Source of the DNA: Serratia ureilytica
GTDB lineage: Bacteria; Pseudomonadota; Gammaproteobacteria; Enterobacterales; Enterobacteriaceae
Direction: 5' to 3'
DNA: 64,000 nt
NCBI RefSeq assembly: GCF_013375155.1
Contig: NZ_JABXOF010000004.1
Span: 186,001-250,000 of the forward strand
The position numbers and the translations under genes are program-made. Positions 1 through 9,632 of this stretch are shown here, in pieces (position 1 is the stretch's first letter; each line of letters starts with the position of its first letter). The notes under the pieces are model-generated. The model did not search any database and was not told the origin of the DNA. It saw nothing but the letters and a program-made list of their open reading frames with translations.

Positions 1-1630
1 CTTCGGCTTCGCAGAACACGTTCATTTCGCGGCCGATGCTGGTGGCCAGCGACATGACGTGCGCTTCACGCAGCGGATCGATCGGCGGATTGGTGACCTG
101 CGCGAACTGCTGGCGGAAATAGTCGTAAACGATGCGCGGCCGGCTGGAGAGCACGGCGAACGGGGTATCGTCGCCCATCGAACCGGTGGCCTCCTGGCCA
201 ATTTCGCCCAGCACGCGGATCACCTGATCCAGCTCTTCACTGCTGTAGCCGAACTGTTTCTGATAGGTTTCGAGCTGCGCGTCGTCGAGCTCGCGGCTGC
301 CGACCTGATCGTCCGGCAGATCTTCGAACGGCACCAGGCGTTTGACGTTTTTCTCCATCCACTCTTTATACGGGTGGCGGCTTTTCAGATCGTTATCGGT
401 TTCCGCCGAGTGCAGGATGCGGCCGCTGCGGGTGTCGATCACCATCAGCTCGCCGGGGCCGACGCGGCCTTTTTCCACCACTTCATCCGGCTGGTAATCC
501 CAGATGCCGACTTCGGAGGCGCAGGTAATCAGCTTGTCTTTGGTGATCACGTAGCGCGCCGGGCGCAGGCCGTTGCGATCGAGGTTACAGGCGGCGTAGC
601 GGCCGTCGGACATCACGATGCCGGCCGGGCCGTCCCACGGCTCCATGTGCATCGAGTTGAAGTCGAAGAAGGCGCGCAGATCGCCGTCCATGTCCGGGTT
701 GTTCTGCCAGGCCGGCGGCACCAGCAGGCGCATGGCGCGGATGAGATCCATCCCGCCCGCCAGCAGCAGCTCCAGCATGTTGTCCAGCGAACTGGAGTCG
801 GAGCCGGTTTCGTTGACGAACGGCGCGGCGGCCTGCAGATCCGGGATCAGCGGTGTTTGGAATTTATAGGTACGGGCGCGCGCCCACTGGCGGTTGCCGG
901 TGATGGTGTTGATTTCGCCGTTGTGCGCCAGGTAGCGGAACGGCTGCGCCAGCGGCCAGCGCGGCACGGTGTTGGTGGAGAAGCGCTGGTGGAACAGGCA
1001 AATGGCCGACTCCAGGCGCAGGTCCGCCAGATCGAGATAGAAGCGCGGCAGATCCGCAGGCATGCACAGGCCTTTATAGATCGTCACCAGGTTAGAGAAG
1101 CTGCAGACGTAAAAACTGTCGTCCTCCACGCGTTTCTCGATGCGGCGACGCGCCACGAACAGGCGGCGCTCCATATCACGCGGGCGCCAGCCGGCCGGGG
1201 CGTTAACGAAGATTTGCTCGATGCGCGGCAGGGAGGAGAGGGCGATTTCACCCAGCACGTCCGGGTTGGTCGGCACTTCGCGCCAGCCGACGATCGACAG
1301 CGTTTCGTTTTGCAGCTCTTCTTCCACGATGCGGCGGCTGATGCGCGCTTCCTCTTCATTCTGGCTGAGGAACATCATGCCGACGGCGTAGTTCTTGGCC
1401 AAACGCCAGCCGCGCTCTTCCGCCACCATGCGGAAGAAACGATCGGGTTTTTGCAGCAACAGGCCGCAGCCGTCGCCGGTCTTGCCGTCGGCGAGGATCG
1501 CGCCGCGGTGCTGCATGCGGGCCAGCGCGTGAATGGCGGTGCGCACCACCTTGTGGCTAGGTTCGCCTTCTATATGGGCGATCAGGCCGAAACCACAGTT
1601 GTCCCTCTCTTGGGATTTATCGTACAACAT
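1..1630 (-). CDS. gltB: Glutamate synthase (NADPH) large subunit, 5' part only
   Basis: The large GOGAT subunit makes glutamate from glutamine and 2-oxoglutarate with GltD. Only the N-terminal ~543 residues are present; the gene runs off the left edge. The minus strand reads MLYDKSQERDNCGFGLIAHI, which matches E. coli GltB around the processed N terminus. The Cys in DNCGFG is the amidotransferase nucleophile exposed after propeptide removal. Further on are LFHQRFSTNT and NGEINTITGNR, typical of the class II glutaminase domain. I chose the ATG at 1630, preceded by GGAGG. The frame stays open upstream and still encodes GEVHD before this Met, as in the E. coli propeptide, so an earlier non-ATG start (a TTG lies upstream) is possible. 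It is divergent from yhcC, as in E. coli. Confidence 0.95.
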   Translation of the reverse strand, partial: MLYDKSQERDNCGFGLIAHIEGEPSHKVVRTAIHALARMQHRGAILADGKTGDGCGLLLQKPDRFFRMVAEERGWRLAKNYAVGMMFLSQNEEEARISRRIVEEELQNETLSIVGWREVPTNPDVLGEIALSSLPRIEQIFVNAPAGWRPRDMERRLFVARRRIEKRVEDDSFYVCSFSNLVTIYKGLCMPADLPRFYLDLADLRLESAICLFHQRFSTNTVPRWPLAQPFRYLAHNGEINTITGNRQWARARTYKFQTPLIPDLQAAAPFVNETGSDSSSLDNMLELLLAGGMDLIRAMRLLVPPAWQNNPDMDGDLRAFFDFNSMHMEPWDGPAGIVMSDGRYAACNLDRNGLRPARYVITKDKLITCASEVGIWDYQPDEVVEKGRVGPGELMVIDTRSGRILHSAETDNDLKSRHPYKEWMEKNVKRLVPFEDLPDDQVGSRELDDAQLETYQKQFGYSSEELDQVIRVLGEIGQEATGSMGDDTPFAVLSSRPRIVYDYFRQQFAQVTNPPIDPLREAHVMSLATSIGREMNVFCEAE

Positions 1631-2321
1631 ATCGTGAACCTCCCCAGGCTCTGCGTGACTCTCACAACCTACTGCGAGGGGGCTTCCCAATTTCAGGCAG
1701 AAGTCCAATCAGCAAGTTAACCCCGCCAATCTGCTTTTCCGCCCTCCATCAATGGCCTCTCGTGACGGTCTCACAAGTGGTATAGGACTTGTTTTAAGAG
1801 GGAGTCTTCAATTACTGCATAAATATGACGAGACGTTTGCCCGTCCAGAAAGCTTCCAGCGGACTTCCAACTTAGCGAGAAAGAATTCGCAGGTCAAATG
1901 TGGGCTTAAGATAGATTCTTATCGAATTAATGATGTTTATTTATTTGATAAATAAGTAATTTAATGCATTTTTGCACTATCGTGGGGCAACGCCGATCCT
2001 TGCAGAAGTGTGAGCTGTCTCACTATAGTGCAACCCCTTAATCTCTGCACCATGCTAGTGCGGGGGGTAATGCCAGAATTTTATTCTATAAGATATTGCT
2101 TGGCTGATGTTTATGACTGTTTTTCACCGTGTTGTCATATTGCCGTTAACGGTTGCGTGACGATTAGAATAATTCATCAGAATTAGAGTGAATTGATTTG
2201 CGTTTATGATGAATAGTTATGCCTGATGGCGCCTTGCGGGGAAAGCGTTGATCTCTGTCATCGCGGGAAAAACCGTTTCTTATTAGCATCGCGGCTTTGA
2301 ACACAGAGAACCACCAAGATT
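1631..2321. promoter_or_regulatory. gltB / yhcC divergent intergenic region
   Basis: This 691-bp stretch lies between divergent genes and shows no convincing gene; a 67-codon open frame at 1752-1955 lacks a ribosome binding site and recognisable content. It must carry the promoters of gltBD (leftward) and yhcC (rightward), and is AT-rich from about 1900 to 2220. Two 17-bp sequences resemble NtrC sites (TGCAC-N7-GTGCA): 1973-1989 (TGCACTATCGTGGGGCA) and 2046-2062 (TGCACCATGCTAGTGCG), each with one mismatch in the right arm. Between them lies CACTATAGTG, a perfect 10-bp palindrome (2021-2030). I found no clear sigma-54 -24/-12 element. Confidence 0.55.
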
Positions 2322-3260
2322 ATGCAGTTGCCGCAATTAGTCAATATGTTTGGCGCGGATCTCCAGCGCCGCTATGGCGAAAAGATCCATAAACTCACGC
2401 TGCACGGCGGATTCAGCTGCCCTAACCGCGACGGCACGTTGGGGCGCGGCGGCTGTACGTTCTGCAATGTCGCCTCGTTCGCCGATGAAGCGATGCAACG
2501 CCAGAGCATTGCCGAACAGCTGGCGCAGCAGGCCGCGCGGGCCGATCGGGCGCGGCGCTATCTGGCCTATTTCCAGGCCTATACCAGCACCTATGCGGAG
2601 GTTGAACGGCTGGAGACGATGTATCGGCAGGCGTTGGCGCAGAGCGCCATGGTCGGCCTGTGCGTCGGCACCCGGCCGGACTGCGTGCCACCCGCCGCGC
2701 TGGATCTGCTGACGGGATACCGCGAGCAAGGCTATGAAGTGTGGCTGGAGCTGGGGCTGCAGACGGCGCACGAGAAAACGCTGAAGCGCATCAACCGCGG
2801 CCATGATTTTCGCTGTTATCAGCAGACTGCGCGACTGGCCCGGCAGCGCGGGCTGAAGGTGTGCTGCCATCTGATCGTCGGGCTGCCGGGAGAAACTCAG
2901 CGCGATCATCTGCTCACGCTGCAGCGGGTGACGGAGACCGGCGTGGATGGCATCAAACTGCATCCGCTGCACGTCGTCACCGGCAGTACCCTGGCGCGGG
3001 CGTGGCATGCCGGGCGGTTGCCCGAACTGGCGCTGGAAGCTTACGCCGCCAGCGCCGGGGAGATGATCCGCCATACGCCGGGCGAGGTGGTGTACCACCG
3101 TCTTTCCGCCAGCGCCCGTCGGCCGACGCTGCTGGCGCCGCTGTGGTGCGAAAACCGCTGGAGCGGCATGCAGGCGGTCGGTGCTTATCTGCAGCAATAC
3201 GGCGGGCAGGGCAGCGCGCTGGATGAAAAGCGGCGCTACCGCCCCGGAATGCCGCTCTGA
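2322..3260 (+). CDS. yhcC: Radical SAM protein YhcC
   Basis: A 312-residue radical SAM protein of the YhcC (TIGR01212) family with unknown substrate. The N terminus has the spaced cysteine motif FSCPNRDG...GGCTFCNVASF that ligates the [4Fe-4S] cluster, in the family's long-spaced form (C-x11-12-C-x2-C) rather than CxxxCxxC. The middle (WLELGLQTAHEKTLKRINRG, then HLIVGLPGE) matches the TIM-barrel core. Length and position next to gltB and arcB agree with E. coli yhcC. The start ATG follows CACAGAGAACCACCAAG, a weak ribosome binding site. The name is certain; the biochemical role is not known. Confidence 0.93.
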   Translation: MQLPQLVNMFGADLQRRYGEKIHKLTLHGGFSCPNRDGTLGRGGCTFCNVASFADEAMQRQSIAEQLAQQAARADRARRYLAYFQAYTSTYAEVERLETMYRQALAQSAMVGLCVGTRPDCVPPAALDLLTGYREQGYEVWLELGLQTAHEKTLKRINRGHDFRCYQQTARLARQRGLKVCCHLIVGLPGETQRDHLLTLQRVTETGVDGIKLHPLHVVTGSTLARAWHAGRLPELALEAYAASAGEMIRHTPGEVVYHRLSASARRPTLLAPLWCENRWSGMQAVGAYLQQYGGQGSALDEKRRYRPGMPL

Positions 3261-3352
3261 AGTGCAATCTTTGCCACACTTCGGCGTTTGCCGCCTTATC
3301 TCATTGCGGTTTTACGGTATGATTCAAAAGATTGTGTCTGATGGGAGCCGCT

Positions 3353-5692
3353 ATGAAGCAAATCCGGGTGTTGGCCCAGTACTACGTTGATTTAATGGTG
3401 AAACTGGGGTTGGTGCGCTTCTCGCTGCTGCTGGCCTCGGCGCTGGTGGTGCTGGCGATGGTGGTGCAGATGGCGGTGACCATGCTGCTGCGCGGCGAAG
3501 TGGAAAGCATCGACGTGGTGCGTTCAATCTTCTTCGGTCTGTTGATCACCCCGTGGGCGGTCTACTTTCTCTCGGTGGTGGTGGAACAGCTGGAAGAGTC
3601 GCGCCAACGGCTGGCGCGGCTGGTGGACAAGCTGGAAGAGATGCGCCACCGCGATCTGGAGCTTAATCAGCAGCTCAAAGACAATATCAGCCAGCTGAAT
3701 CAGGAGATCGCCGACCGTATCAAAGCGGAAGAAGAGCGCCTGCAGGTGATGGAAAAGCTGACGGAAGAGATGGAGCAGCGCGAGCAGGCGCAGATTGAGC
3801 TGGGCCAGCAATCGGCGCTGCTGCGTTCCTTCCTCGATGCCTCGCCGGATTTGGTCTACTACCGCAACGAAGATAAAGAGTTTTCCGGCTGTAACCGCGC
3901 GATGGAACTGCTGACCGGCAAAAGCGAGAAACAGCTGATCGGCCTGACGCCGTTCGACGTCTACGGCCAGGAGATCGCCGAAAAGGTCATTGAGACCGAC
4001 GAGAAGGTGTTCCGCCACAACGTTTCGCTGACCTACGAACAGTGGCTGGTGTATCCCGACGGCCGCAAGGCCTGTTTCGAGCTGCGCAAGGTCCCGTTTT
4101 ACGACCGGGTGGGCAAACGCCACGGGCTGATGGGCTTCGGCCGCGATATTACCGAGCGTAAGCGCTACCAGGACGCGCTGGAGAACGCCAGCAGGGAGAA
4201 GACCACCTTTATCTCCACGATCAGCCACGAGCTGCGTACGCCGCTTAACGGCATCGTCGGCCTGAGCCGCATTTTGCTTGATACCGAGCTGAACGACGAG
4301 CAGCTGAAATACCTGAAGACCATTCACGTCAGCGCCATCACCCTCGGCAATATCTTCAACGACATTATCGAAATGGACAAGCTCGAGCGGCGCAAGGTGC
4401 AGCTCGACAACCAGCCGGTGGACTTCACCGGATTCCTGGCGGATCTGGAGAATCTCTCGGGCCTGCTGGCGCAGCCGAAAGGGCTGCAGTTCATCATGGA
4501 GCCGCAGACGCCGCTGCCGCAGCAGATCGTGACCGACGGCACGCGCCTGCGGCAGATCTTGTGGAACCTGATCGGCAACGCGGTGAAATTTACCCAGCAG
4601 GGGCAAATTGTGGTGCGCGTGCGGCGCGAGGCGCAGGAGAAGCTGGTGTTCGAAGTGGAAGACTCGGGCATGGGCATCCCGCAGGACGAGCAGGACAAGA
4701 TCTTCGCCATGTATTATCAGGTGAAAGATCAGCGCGGCGGCCGTCCGGCCACCGGCACCGGCATCGGGCTGGCGGTCTCCAAACGGCTGGCGCAGAGCAT
4801 GGGCGGCGACATTACCGTGCGCAGCGAACAAGGGCACGGTTCTTGCTTCACTTTGACCATCAAGGCGCCGGCGGTGCAGGAAGCCGTCAGCGCGGCGCCG
4901 GAGGAAGAGGAGCTGCCGTTGCCGGCGCTGCACATCCTGCTGGTGGAAGATATCGAACTGAACGTGATCGTGGCGCGCTCGGTGCTGGAGAAGCTGGGCA
5001 ACAGCGTCGAGGTGGCGATGAACGGCCACGACGCGCTGGCGATGTTCGATCCGGACGAGTTCGATCTGGTGCTGCTGGACATCCAACTGCCGGACATGAC
5101 CGGGCTGGATATCGCCCGGGCGCTGCGCGAGCGTTACGCCGGGCAGGCGCTGCCGCCGTTGGTGGCCCTGACCGCCAACGTGCTGAAAGACAAAAAAGAG
5201 TATCTCGAGGCGGGCATGGACGATGTGCTGAGCAAGCCGCTGTCGGTGCCGGCGCTGACCAAGGTCATCAAACACTATTGGGATCATCAACCTTCTCACA
5301 CTTCTAAGAAAACGGAGCACAAGGCGATGCAGATTAATGAGTCGTTACTCGATACCGCGATGTTGGAGCAGTACATGGACCTGGTTGGTCCGCAGTTGAT
5401 CCATCAAAGTCTGGAGATGTTCGAACAGATGATGCCGGGTTATCTGGCGGTGCTGGATTCCAACATGACGGCGCGCGATCAGAAAGGCATCACCGAGGAA
5501 GGGCACAAGATCAAGGGCGCCGCCGGTTCGGTCGGCCTGCGTCACCTGCAGCAGTTGGCGCAACAGATTCAAACGCCGACGCTGCCGGCCTGGTGGGATA
5601 ACGTGCAGGACTGGGTAGATGAGCTGAAGCAAGAGTGGCGTAACGACGTGCAGGTACTGCGGGCTTGGGTAGAGAACGCTGAAAAAAAATGA
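3353..5692 (+). CDS. arcB: Aerobic respiration control hybrid sensor kinase ArcB
   Basis: ArcB is the inner-membrane sensor of quinone redox state and phosphorylates ArcA. The 779-residue product begins MKQIRVLAQYYVDLMVKLGL, so I start at 3353 rather than at an upstream in-frame ATG at 3332. Domains in order: two membrane segments (about residues 22-47 and 57-77), a coiled-coil linker, a PAS domain (LRSFLDASPDLVYYRNEDK), the HisKA phosphoacceptor in ISHELRTPLNG, an HATPase domain with DSGMGIP and GTGIGLAVS, a receiver with phospho-Asp in LVLLDIQLPDMTG, and an Hpt domain with EEGHKIKGAAGSVG. All phosphorelay residues are present. A weak GC hairpin (5694-5712) follows the stop without a clear T tract. 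Confidence 0.97.
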   Translation: MKQIRVLAQYYVDLMVKLGLVRFSLLLASALVVLAMVVQMAVTMLLRGEVESIDVVRSIFFGLLITPWAVYFLSVVVEQLEESRQRLARLVDKLEEMRHRDLELNQQLKDNISQLNQEIADRIKAEEERLQVMEKLTEEMEQREQAQIELGQQSALLRSFLDASPDLVYYRNEDKEFSGCNRAMELLTGKSEKQLIGLTPFDVYGQEIAEKVIETDEKVFRHNVSLTYEQWLVYPDGRKACFELRKVPFYDRVGKRHGLMGFGRDITERKRYQDALENASREKTTFISTISHELRTPLNGIVGLSRILLDTELNDEQLKYLKTIHVSAITLGNIFNDIIEMDKLERRKVQLDNQPVDFTGFLADLENLSGLLAQPKGLQFIMEPQTPLPQQIVTDGTRLRQILWNLIGNAVKFTQQGQIVVRVRREAQEKLVFEVEDSGMGIPQDEQDKIFAMYYQVKDQRGGRPATGTGIGLAVSKRLAQSMGGDITVRSEQGHGSCFTLTIKAPAVQEAVSAAPEEEELPLPALHILLVEDIELNVIVARSVLEKLGNSVEVAMNGHDALAMFDPDEFDLVLLDIQLPDMTGLDIARALRERYAGQALPPLVALTANVLKDKKEYLEAGMDDVLSKPLSVPALTKVIKHYWDHQPSHTSKKTEHKAMQINESLLDTAMLEQYMDLVGPQLIHQSLEMFEQMMPGYLAVLDSNMTARDQKGITEEGHKIKGAAGSVGLRHLQQLAQQIQTPTLPAWWDNVQDWVDELKQEWRNDVQVLRAWVENAEKK

Positions 5693-5929
5693 CCCCGACG
5701 TGAGCCGGGGTGCGCGAATATTGCGCCAACACCAGGGAAATTGTGAACCTGCGTATTGGTTTCAGTGTTCTGGTCGAGCAGGTTGTAGCGAATTCCTAAA
5801 CATCATACAGCCAACAACATAGCAAATGTAAGCGCTCTTGTTAGAAGATTCATTAAAATGTGTGATGTAGATTAGTGTTTGTCAACTCCGAGCACGAACC
5901 AGTTGACAGCAGCGACAGGAGGAAGAGTG

Positions 5930-6583
5930 ATGAAAAAGGTGGGTGTAGTCCTCAGCGGCAGCGGCGTTTATGACGGTACGGAGATCCACGAAGCGGTGCT
6001 GACGCTGCTGGCGCTGGACCGTGCCGGCGCTCAGGCGGTGTGTTTTGCGCCTGATAAACCGCAACGCCATGTTATTAATCACTTATCTGGTGAGGAGATG
6101 GCGGAATCGCGCAACGTCCTGATTGAATCGGCGCGCATTGCCCGCGGCGCAGTGCAGCCGTTGGCGCTGGCGGAGGCCGCGCAGCTGGATGCGCTGATTG
6201 TGCCCGGCGGCTTTGGCGCCGCCAAGAATCTCAGCAATTTCGCCGAGGCCGGCGCGGAATGTTGGGTCGATGAAGCGTTGGCGCGTCTGACGCGCGAGAT
6301 GCATAAGGCCAACAAACCAATTGGCCTGATGTGCATCGCACCGGCGCTGTTGCCGAAGCTGCTCGATCAACAAGCGCGGCTGACCATTGGCAACGATCCC
6401 GACCTGGGAGAAGTGATTGACGCCATGGGCGGCGAGCCGGTGATTTGCCCGGTGGACGACATCGTGGTGGACAGCGAGCACAAGATCGTGACCACGCCGG
6501 CCTATATGCTGGCACCGTCGATCGCGCAGGCGGCCGTCGGCATCGATAAACTGGTGGCGCGGGTGCTGGAACTGGCTGAATGA
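5930..6583 (+). CDS. elbB: Isoprenoid biosynthesis/glyoxalase-like protein ElbB
   Basis: A 217-residue DJ-1/PfpI superfamily protein, matching E. coli ElbB (glyoxalase-like) along its length. It reads [20 protein letters not shown], then [16 protein letters not shown], then [10 protein letters not shown], whose Cys sits at the family's nucleophile elbow. The frame is open further upstream, but the ATG at 5930 is preceded by AGGAGGAAGAG and gives the family length. Its last four bases overlap the mtgA start (ATGA), so the two are translationally coupled. Arrangement arcB-elbB-mtgA is as in E. coli. A 237-bp gap after arcB probably carries its own promoter. Confidence 0.94.
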   Translation: MKKVGVVLSGSGVYDGTEIHEAVLTLLALDRAGAQAVCFAPDKPQRHVINHLSGEEMAESRNVLIESARIARGAVQPLALAEAAQLDALIVPGGFGAAKNLSNFAEAGAECWVDEALARLTREMHKANKPIGLMCIAPALLPKLLDQQARLTIGNDPDLGEVIDAMGGEPVICPVDDIVVDSEHKIVTTPAYMLAPSIAQAAVGIDKLVARVLELAE

Positions 6584-7311
6584 GCAAATCGGTCGGCGGA
6601 TGGCGGCGGCTGCGTCCGTGGTATTGGCTGAAACGCGGCGTCATCGCGATTATCGGCCTGTGGGTGTTGGGCATTGTGGCCTTCGCCTTCCTGCCGGTGC
6701 CGTTTTCCGCCGTGATGGTGGAGCGGCAGATCAGCGCCTGGCTGAGCGGCGACTTCGGCTACGTCGCTCATTCGGACTGGGTGTCGATGGACGACATTTC
6801 GCCGCAGATGGTGCTGGCGGTGATGGCGGCGGAAGATCAGAAGTTTCCAGACCATTGGGGCTTCGATGTGGCGGCCATTGAAAAGGCGCTCAGCCACAAC
6901 GAGAAGCGCCCGACGCGCATCCGCGGCGCGTCCACGCTGTCGCAGCAGACCGCCAAGAACCTGTTTCTGTGGGATGGCCGCAGCTGGCTGCGCAAAGGGT
7001 TGGAGGCTGGGCTGACGTCGGGCATCGAGCTGGTGTGGACCAAGCGACGCATTCTGACGGTGTATCTGAACATCGTGGAGTTCGGCGACGGGGTGTTCGG
7101 CGTGGAAGAGGCTTCACAGCGCTTTTTCCATAAGCCGGCCAAGCGCCTGACCGCGGCCGAAGCGGCGCTGCTGGCGGCGGTATTGCCGAATCCGCACCGC
7201 TTCAGGGCCGAGGCGCCTTCCGGCTATGTGGTGCAGCGTCAACAGTGGATCATGCGCCAAATGCGGCAGCTGGGCGGGGAAACGTTTTTACGCGAGAACA
7301 AGCTGGATTAA
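6580..7311 (+). CDS. mtgA: Monofunctional peptidoglycan glycosyltransferase MtgA
   Basis: A 243-residue GT51 enzyme that polymerises lipid II into glycan strands. It has one N-terminal membrane anchor (about residues 19-41, [20 protein letters not shown]) and no transpeptidase domain. GT51 motifs appear in order: [14 protein letters not shown] with the catalytic Glu, [36 protein letters not shown], and [15 protein letters not shown]. The start overlaps the elbB stop by four bases (ATGA). After the stop, GATACC...GGTATC (7318-7345) can form an imperfect hairpin, but no T run follows. Confidence 0.96.
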   Translation: MSKSVGGWRRLRPWYWLKRGVIAIIGLWVLGIVAFAFLPVPFSAVMVERQISAWLSGDFGYVAHSDWVSMDDISPQMVLAVMAAEDQKFPDHWGFDVAAIEKALSHNEKRPTRIRGASTLSQQTAKNLFLWDGRSWLRKGLEAGLTSGIELVWTKRRILTVYLNIVEFGDGVFGVEEASQRFFHKPAKRLTAAEAALLAAVLPNPHRFRAEAPSGYVVQRQQWIMRQMRQLGGETFLRENKLD

Positions 7312-7368
7312 GCGGGCGATACCCTGCTTTCGGGCAAGGTATCCCTCTCTTCGGTGGCTAATGCCGCA

Positions 7369-8931
7369 TCAGGGCTTTTCGCTGATAAATGCAGTTAAAT
7401 CCGCGTGCATCTTTTTAAGCGATAGTTCATCCACGTACGGCATATGCCCGGTGTCATACCAATAGAAACGGATATTGTCGCGTAATTTGGGCGACACGGG
7501 CAGATGGCTCATCTCATATTTGGCGACGAAGTAAGGGGTGGCCAGGTCGTAAACCCCGCCAATCACCATCACTCTCATTGTCGGAGTCATTTTCATCACT
7601 CGCGACAGGTTCGGCAACACGTTAAATGATCTGTCCCGGCTGTTGCTGGACATGTTCCAGTCATAGACCTCATTGGAAAATGCGCGATAGTTTTGGTCGG
7701 CGCTAAAATGCAGCGTTTTGCCAAGATAATCGTGGAATTGCGCGACGTAGGCGGAAGTAATTGCACTGACGTTGGGATCGTAGTTGGACGTTTCAGCGAT
7801 ATTATCCAGCGACGGCCCACGATAGCGGGTATCGATTCTGCCAATGGTCTCGTCTTGGCTGCGCAACAGTTGCTTGGCGAAGACCGGTCCACTCAGGCGC
7901 AAATTGGCCTTGAGCCAATAATCGGCCGGAATGCCGGTAAATTGGTAAAGCTGCTCGGCGAGCGTTTGGCGATCTTTTTCAGGCAGATTGGTACCTTGCA
8001 GCAAGGCTGGGGCATAAGTCCCCAGCGCAAACTGCTCGGCCTGGTCTAACAGGGTTTTCAGGCTCTGGTGTTTGCCCGGCAGCCGCTGGTGGTACCATGC
8101 GCTGGCTGCGTAGGTTGGGAGCGCCAGATAGTAAGGTTGATCGACGCCAGGGTTTTGATTGGGATCGTCGACGTTATTGTCGTAGTTCAGAAACTGCGAC
8201 ATCAGGATAATACCGTTAAGATCGATATTCTGATTTTTTAGCGTCTCGGCCAATACCACCGAGCGGGTAGTGCCGTAGCTTTCACCCAATAAATATTTAG
8301 GTGAGTTCCAGCGTTGGTAATGCGTTAAAAACTGAACGATAAATTGAGAAAAAGCCTGAGCATCGCCGTTGACGCCATAGACGTTGCTGGCACTCTGTGC
8401 TTTTTGCTGCGCTCTCTCCGGCTGGCTGGCGGCACTGCTGGAAAAGCGGCTGTAACCCGTTCCGGGGGCATCGATAAACACCAGATCGCTGACGTTGAGC
8501 AGACTGTATTGGTTATCGGTGAGTTGGTAAGGCGCCAGCTGTGTTTTCTCTGGCTGAGTAGCGATAACCCGTTTAGGCCCCAGCGCCCCCATATGCAGCC
8601 ACAGCGAGGCGGAGCCCGGCCCGCCGTTGTAGATAAAGGTAATCGGCCTGCTCTCGTTCTTATTCTCATTCTTTTTGAAATACGCAACATAGAACATGCC
8701 GGTCACGGGATCTTCCGGATCCTCTTTACTCAATTCCAGCACCCCGGTTTGCGCCTGATAATTGATTTTTACCTGGTCGACCGTGATCGCGCCTTGAGTA
8801 GCAACGGTTTGACCGGTCATCGGGGGCGGGGCATGTTCGGCGCGGGGCGTATCCTGAGTGGGATTGGCGGCGGAAACTCCGGCGGTGAATAAAGAAACGG
8901 CAGTGAGAAAACCGATTAAAATTCTGTCCAT
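7369..8931 (-). CDS. Secreted S10-family serine carboxypeptidase-like protein
   Basis: The 520-residue product has a signal peptide (MDRILIGFLTAVSLFTAGVSA) and the alpha/beta-hydrolase features of peptidase family S10: FIYNGGPGSASLWLHMG (oxyanion-hole region), GESYGTTR with the nucleophile Ser, GGVYDLATP with the likely Asp, and YDTGHMPY with the likely His, in that order. It should act in the periplasm or outside the cell. The substrate is unknown; bacterial S10 members are poorly studied. It is convergent with mtgA and has no operon partner. E. coli has no equivalent here, so this is an insertion relative to that gene order. Confidence 0.85.
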   Translation of the reverse strand: MDRILIGFLTAVSLFTAGVSAANPTQDTPRAEHAPPPMTGQTVATQGAITVDQVKINYQAQTGVLELSKEDPEDPVTGMFYVAYFKKNENKNESRPITFIYNGGPGSASLWLHMGALGPKRVIATQPEKTQLAPYQLTDNQYSLLNVSDLVFIDAPGTGYSRFSSSAASQPERAQQKAQSASNVYGVNGDAQAFSQFIVQFLTHYQRWNSPKYLLGESYGTTRSVVLAETLKNQNIDLNGIILMSQFLNYDNNVDDPNQNPGVDQPYYLALPTYAASAWYHQRLPGKHQSLKTLLDQAEQFALGTYAPALLQGTNLPEKDRQTLAEQLYQFTGIPADYWLKANLRLSGPVFAKQLLRSQDETIGRIDTRYRGPSLDNIAETSNYDPNVSAITSAYVAQFHDYLGKTLHFSADQNYRAFSNEVYDWNMSSNSRDRSFNVLPNLSRVMKMTPTMRVMVIGGVYDLATPYFVAKYEMSHLPVSPKLRDNIRFYWYDTGHMPYVDELSLKKMHADLTAFISEKP

Positions 8932-9018
8932 TTGAATTTTATCCGTAATGAAGTGAGAGATTACTTTAAACGCGGCTCATTAAACCAGGGTAAAACAGCG
9001 GGAAGCGTACAGAAAATC

Positions 9019-9040
9019 GGCAAGGGGAAGCCCCCTTGCC
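9019..9040 (-). terminator. Intrinsic terminator after dolP
   Basis: GGCAAGGGG and its complement form a GC-rich hairpin directly downstream of the dolP stop on the minus strand, followed by GATTTTC. It would end the lpoA-yraN-diaA-dolP transcript. Confidence 0.7.
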
Positions 9041-9047
9041 TGAAGGA

Positions 9048-9623
9048 TCATTTCACATAGGTAAAGGCGGTGGTGACGTGCTTCACGCCGCTGACCTGGC
9101 TGGCGATCTGCGCCGCCGACTGTCCTTCCTGCTGAGTGACCAGGCCCAGCAAGAACACTTCGCCGTTTTCGGTGGTGACTTTCACGTTGGACGATTTCAC
9201 CGTATCGCTGGTCAACAGCTGCGAACGCACTTTGGTGGTGATCCAGGTGTCGGAGGACGCGGTGCTCAGGCTGACAGGCGTGCCCTGGCGAATTTCGTTA
9301 TACACTTCGGTCGTGCCTTCCACGCCCATGGCGATCTGCTTGGCGCGCGCGGTGAGATCGGCGTTAGGCGACTGGCCGGTCAACAGCACCTTGCCCTGAT
9401 AGGCGGTGGCGACCACCCGGGCCTCTTTCTTCAACTGCTGGTCTTTGCTCAGGGCGCTTTCTACCCTGGCTTCCAGCGTGCCGTCATCCACCTGGGTCCC
9501 TACGCTGCGCGGGTCGGTGGCGGTTTTGGTGGCGACGGCCGCACTGCCGACGACGACGCCGGCGATACAGCCTTGCAACAGCAGGGCGCTGGACAGCACT
9601 GCAAATGTGGCTTTTAGCTTCAT
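9048..9623 (-). CDS. dolP: Outer-membrane BON-domain lipoprotein DolP (YraP)
   Basis: A 191-residue lipoprotein that supports outer-membrane integrity and BAM function in E. coli. The N terminus is a lipoprotein signal (MKLKATFAVLSSALLLQGC) with Cys19 as lipidation site. Two BON domains follow, about residues 45-115 (DGTLEARVESALSKDQ...) and 120-190 (DTWITTKVRSQLLTSDTVKS...). It starts 9 bp after the diaA stop, so it belongs to the lpoA-yraN-diaA-dolP run. In E. coli the gene is under sigma-E; I could not confirm such a promoter here. Confidence 0.95.
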   Translation of the reverse strand: MKLKATFAVLSSALLLQGCIAGVVVGSAAVATKTATDPRSVGTQVDDGTLEARVESALSKDQQLKKEARVVATAYQGKVLLTGQSPNADLTARAKQIAMGVEGTTEVYNEIRQGTPVSLSTASSDTWITTKVRSQLLTSDTVKSSNVKVTTENGEVFLLGLVTQQEGQSAAQIASQVSGVKHVTTAFTYVK

Positions 9624-9632
9624 CTCAGTTCC

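Noticed and set aside
59-1720. A 553-codon open frame on the plus strand
   Set aside because: It is antisense to gltB; the minus strand encodes recognised GOGAT sequence. High-GC coding DNA leaves such frames open.
1752-1955. 67-codon frame in the gltB-yhcC gap
   Set aside because: No ribosome binding site, no recognisable content, AT-rich promoter DNA.
3524-5320. A 598-codon open frame antisense to arcB
   Set aside because: Composition is rich in His, Arg and Gln with no domain, typical of a shadow of GC-rich coding DNA; arcB is certain.
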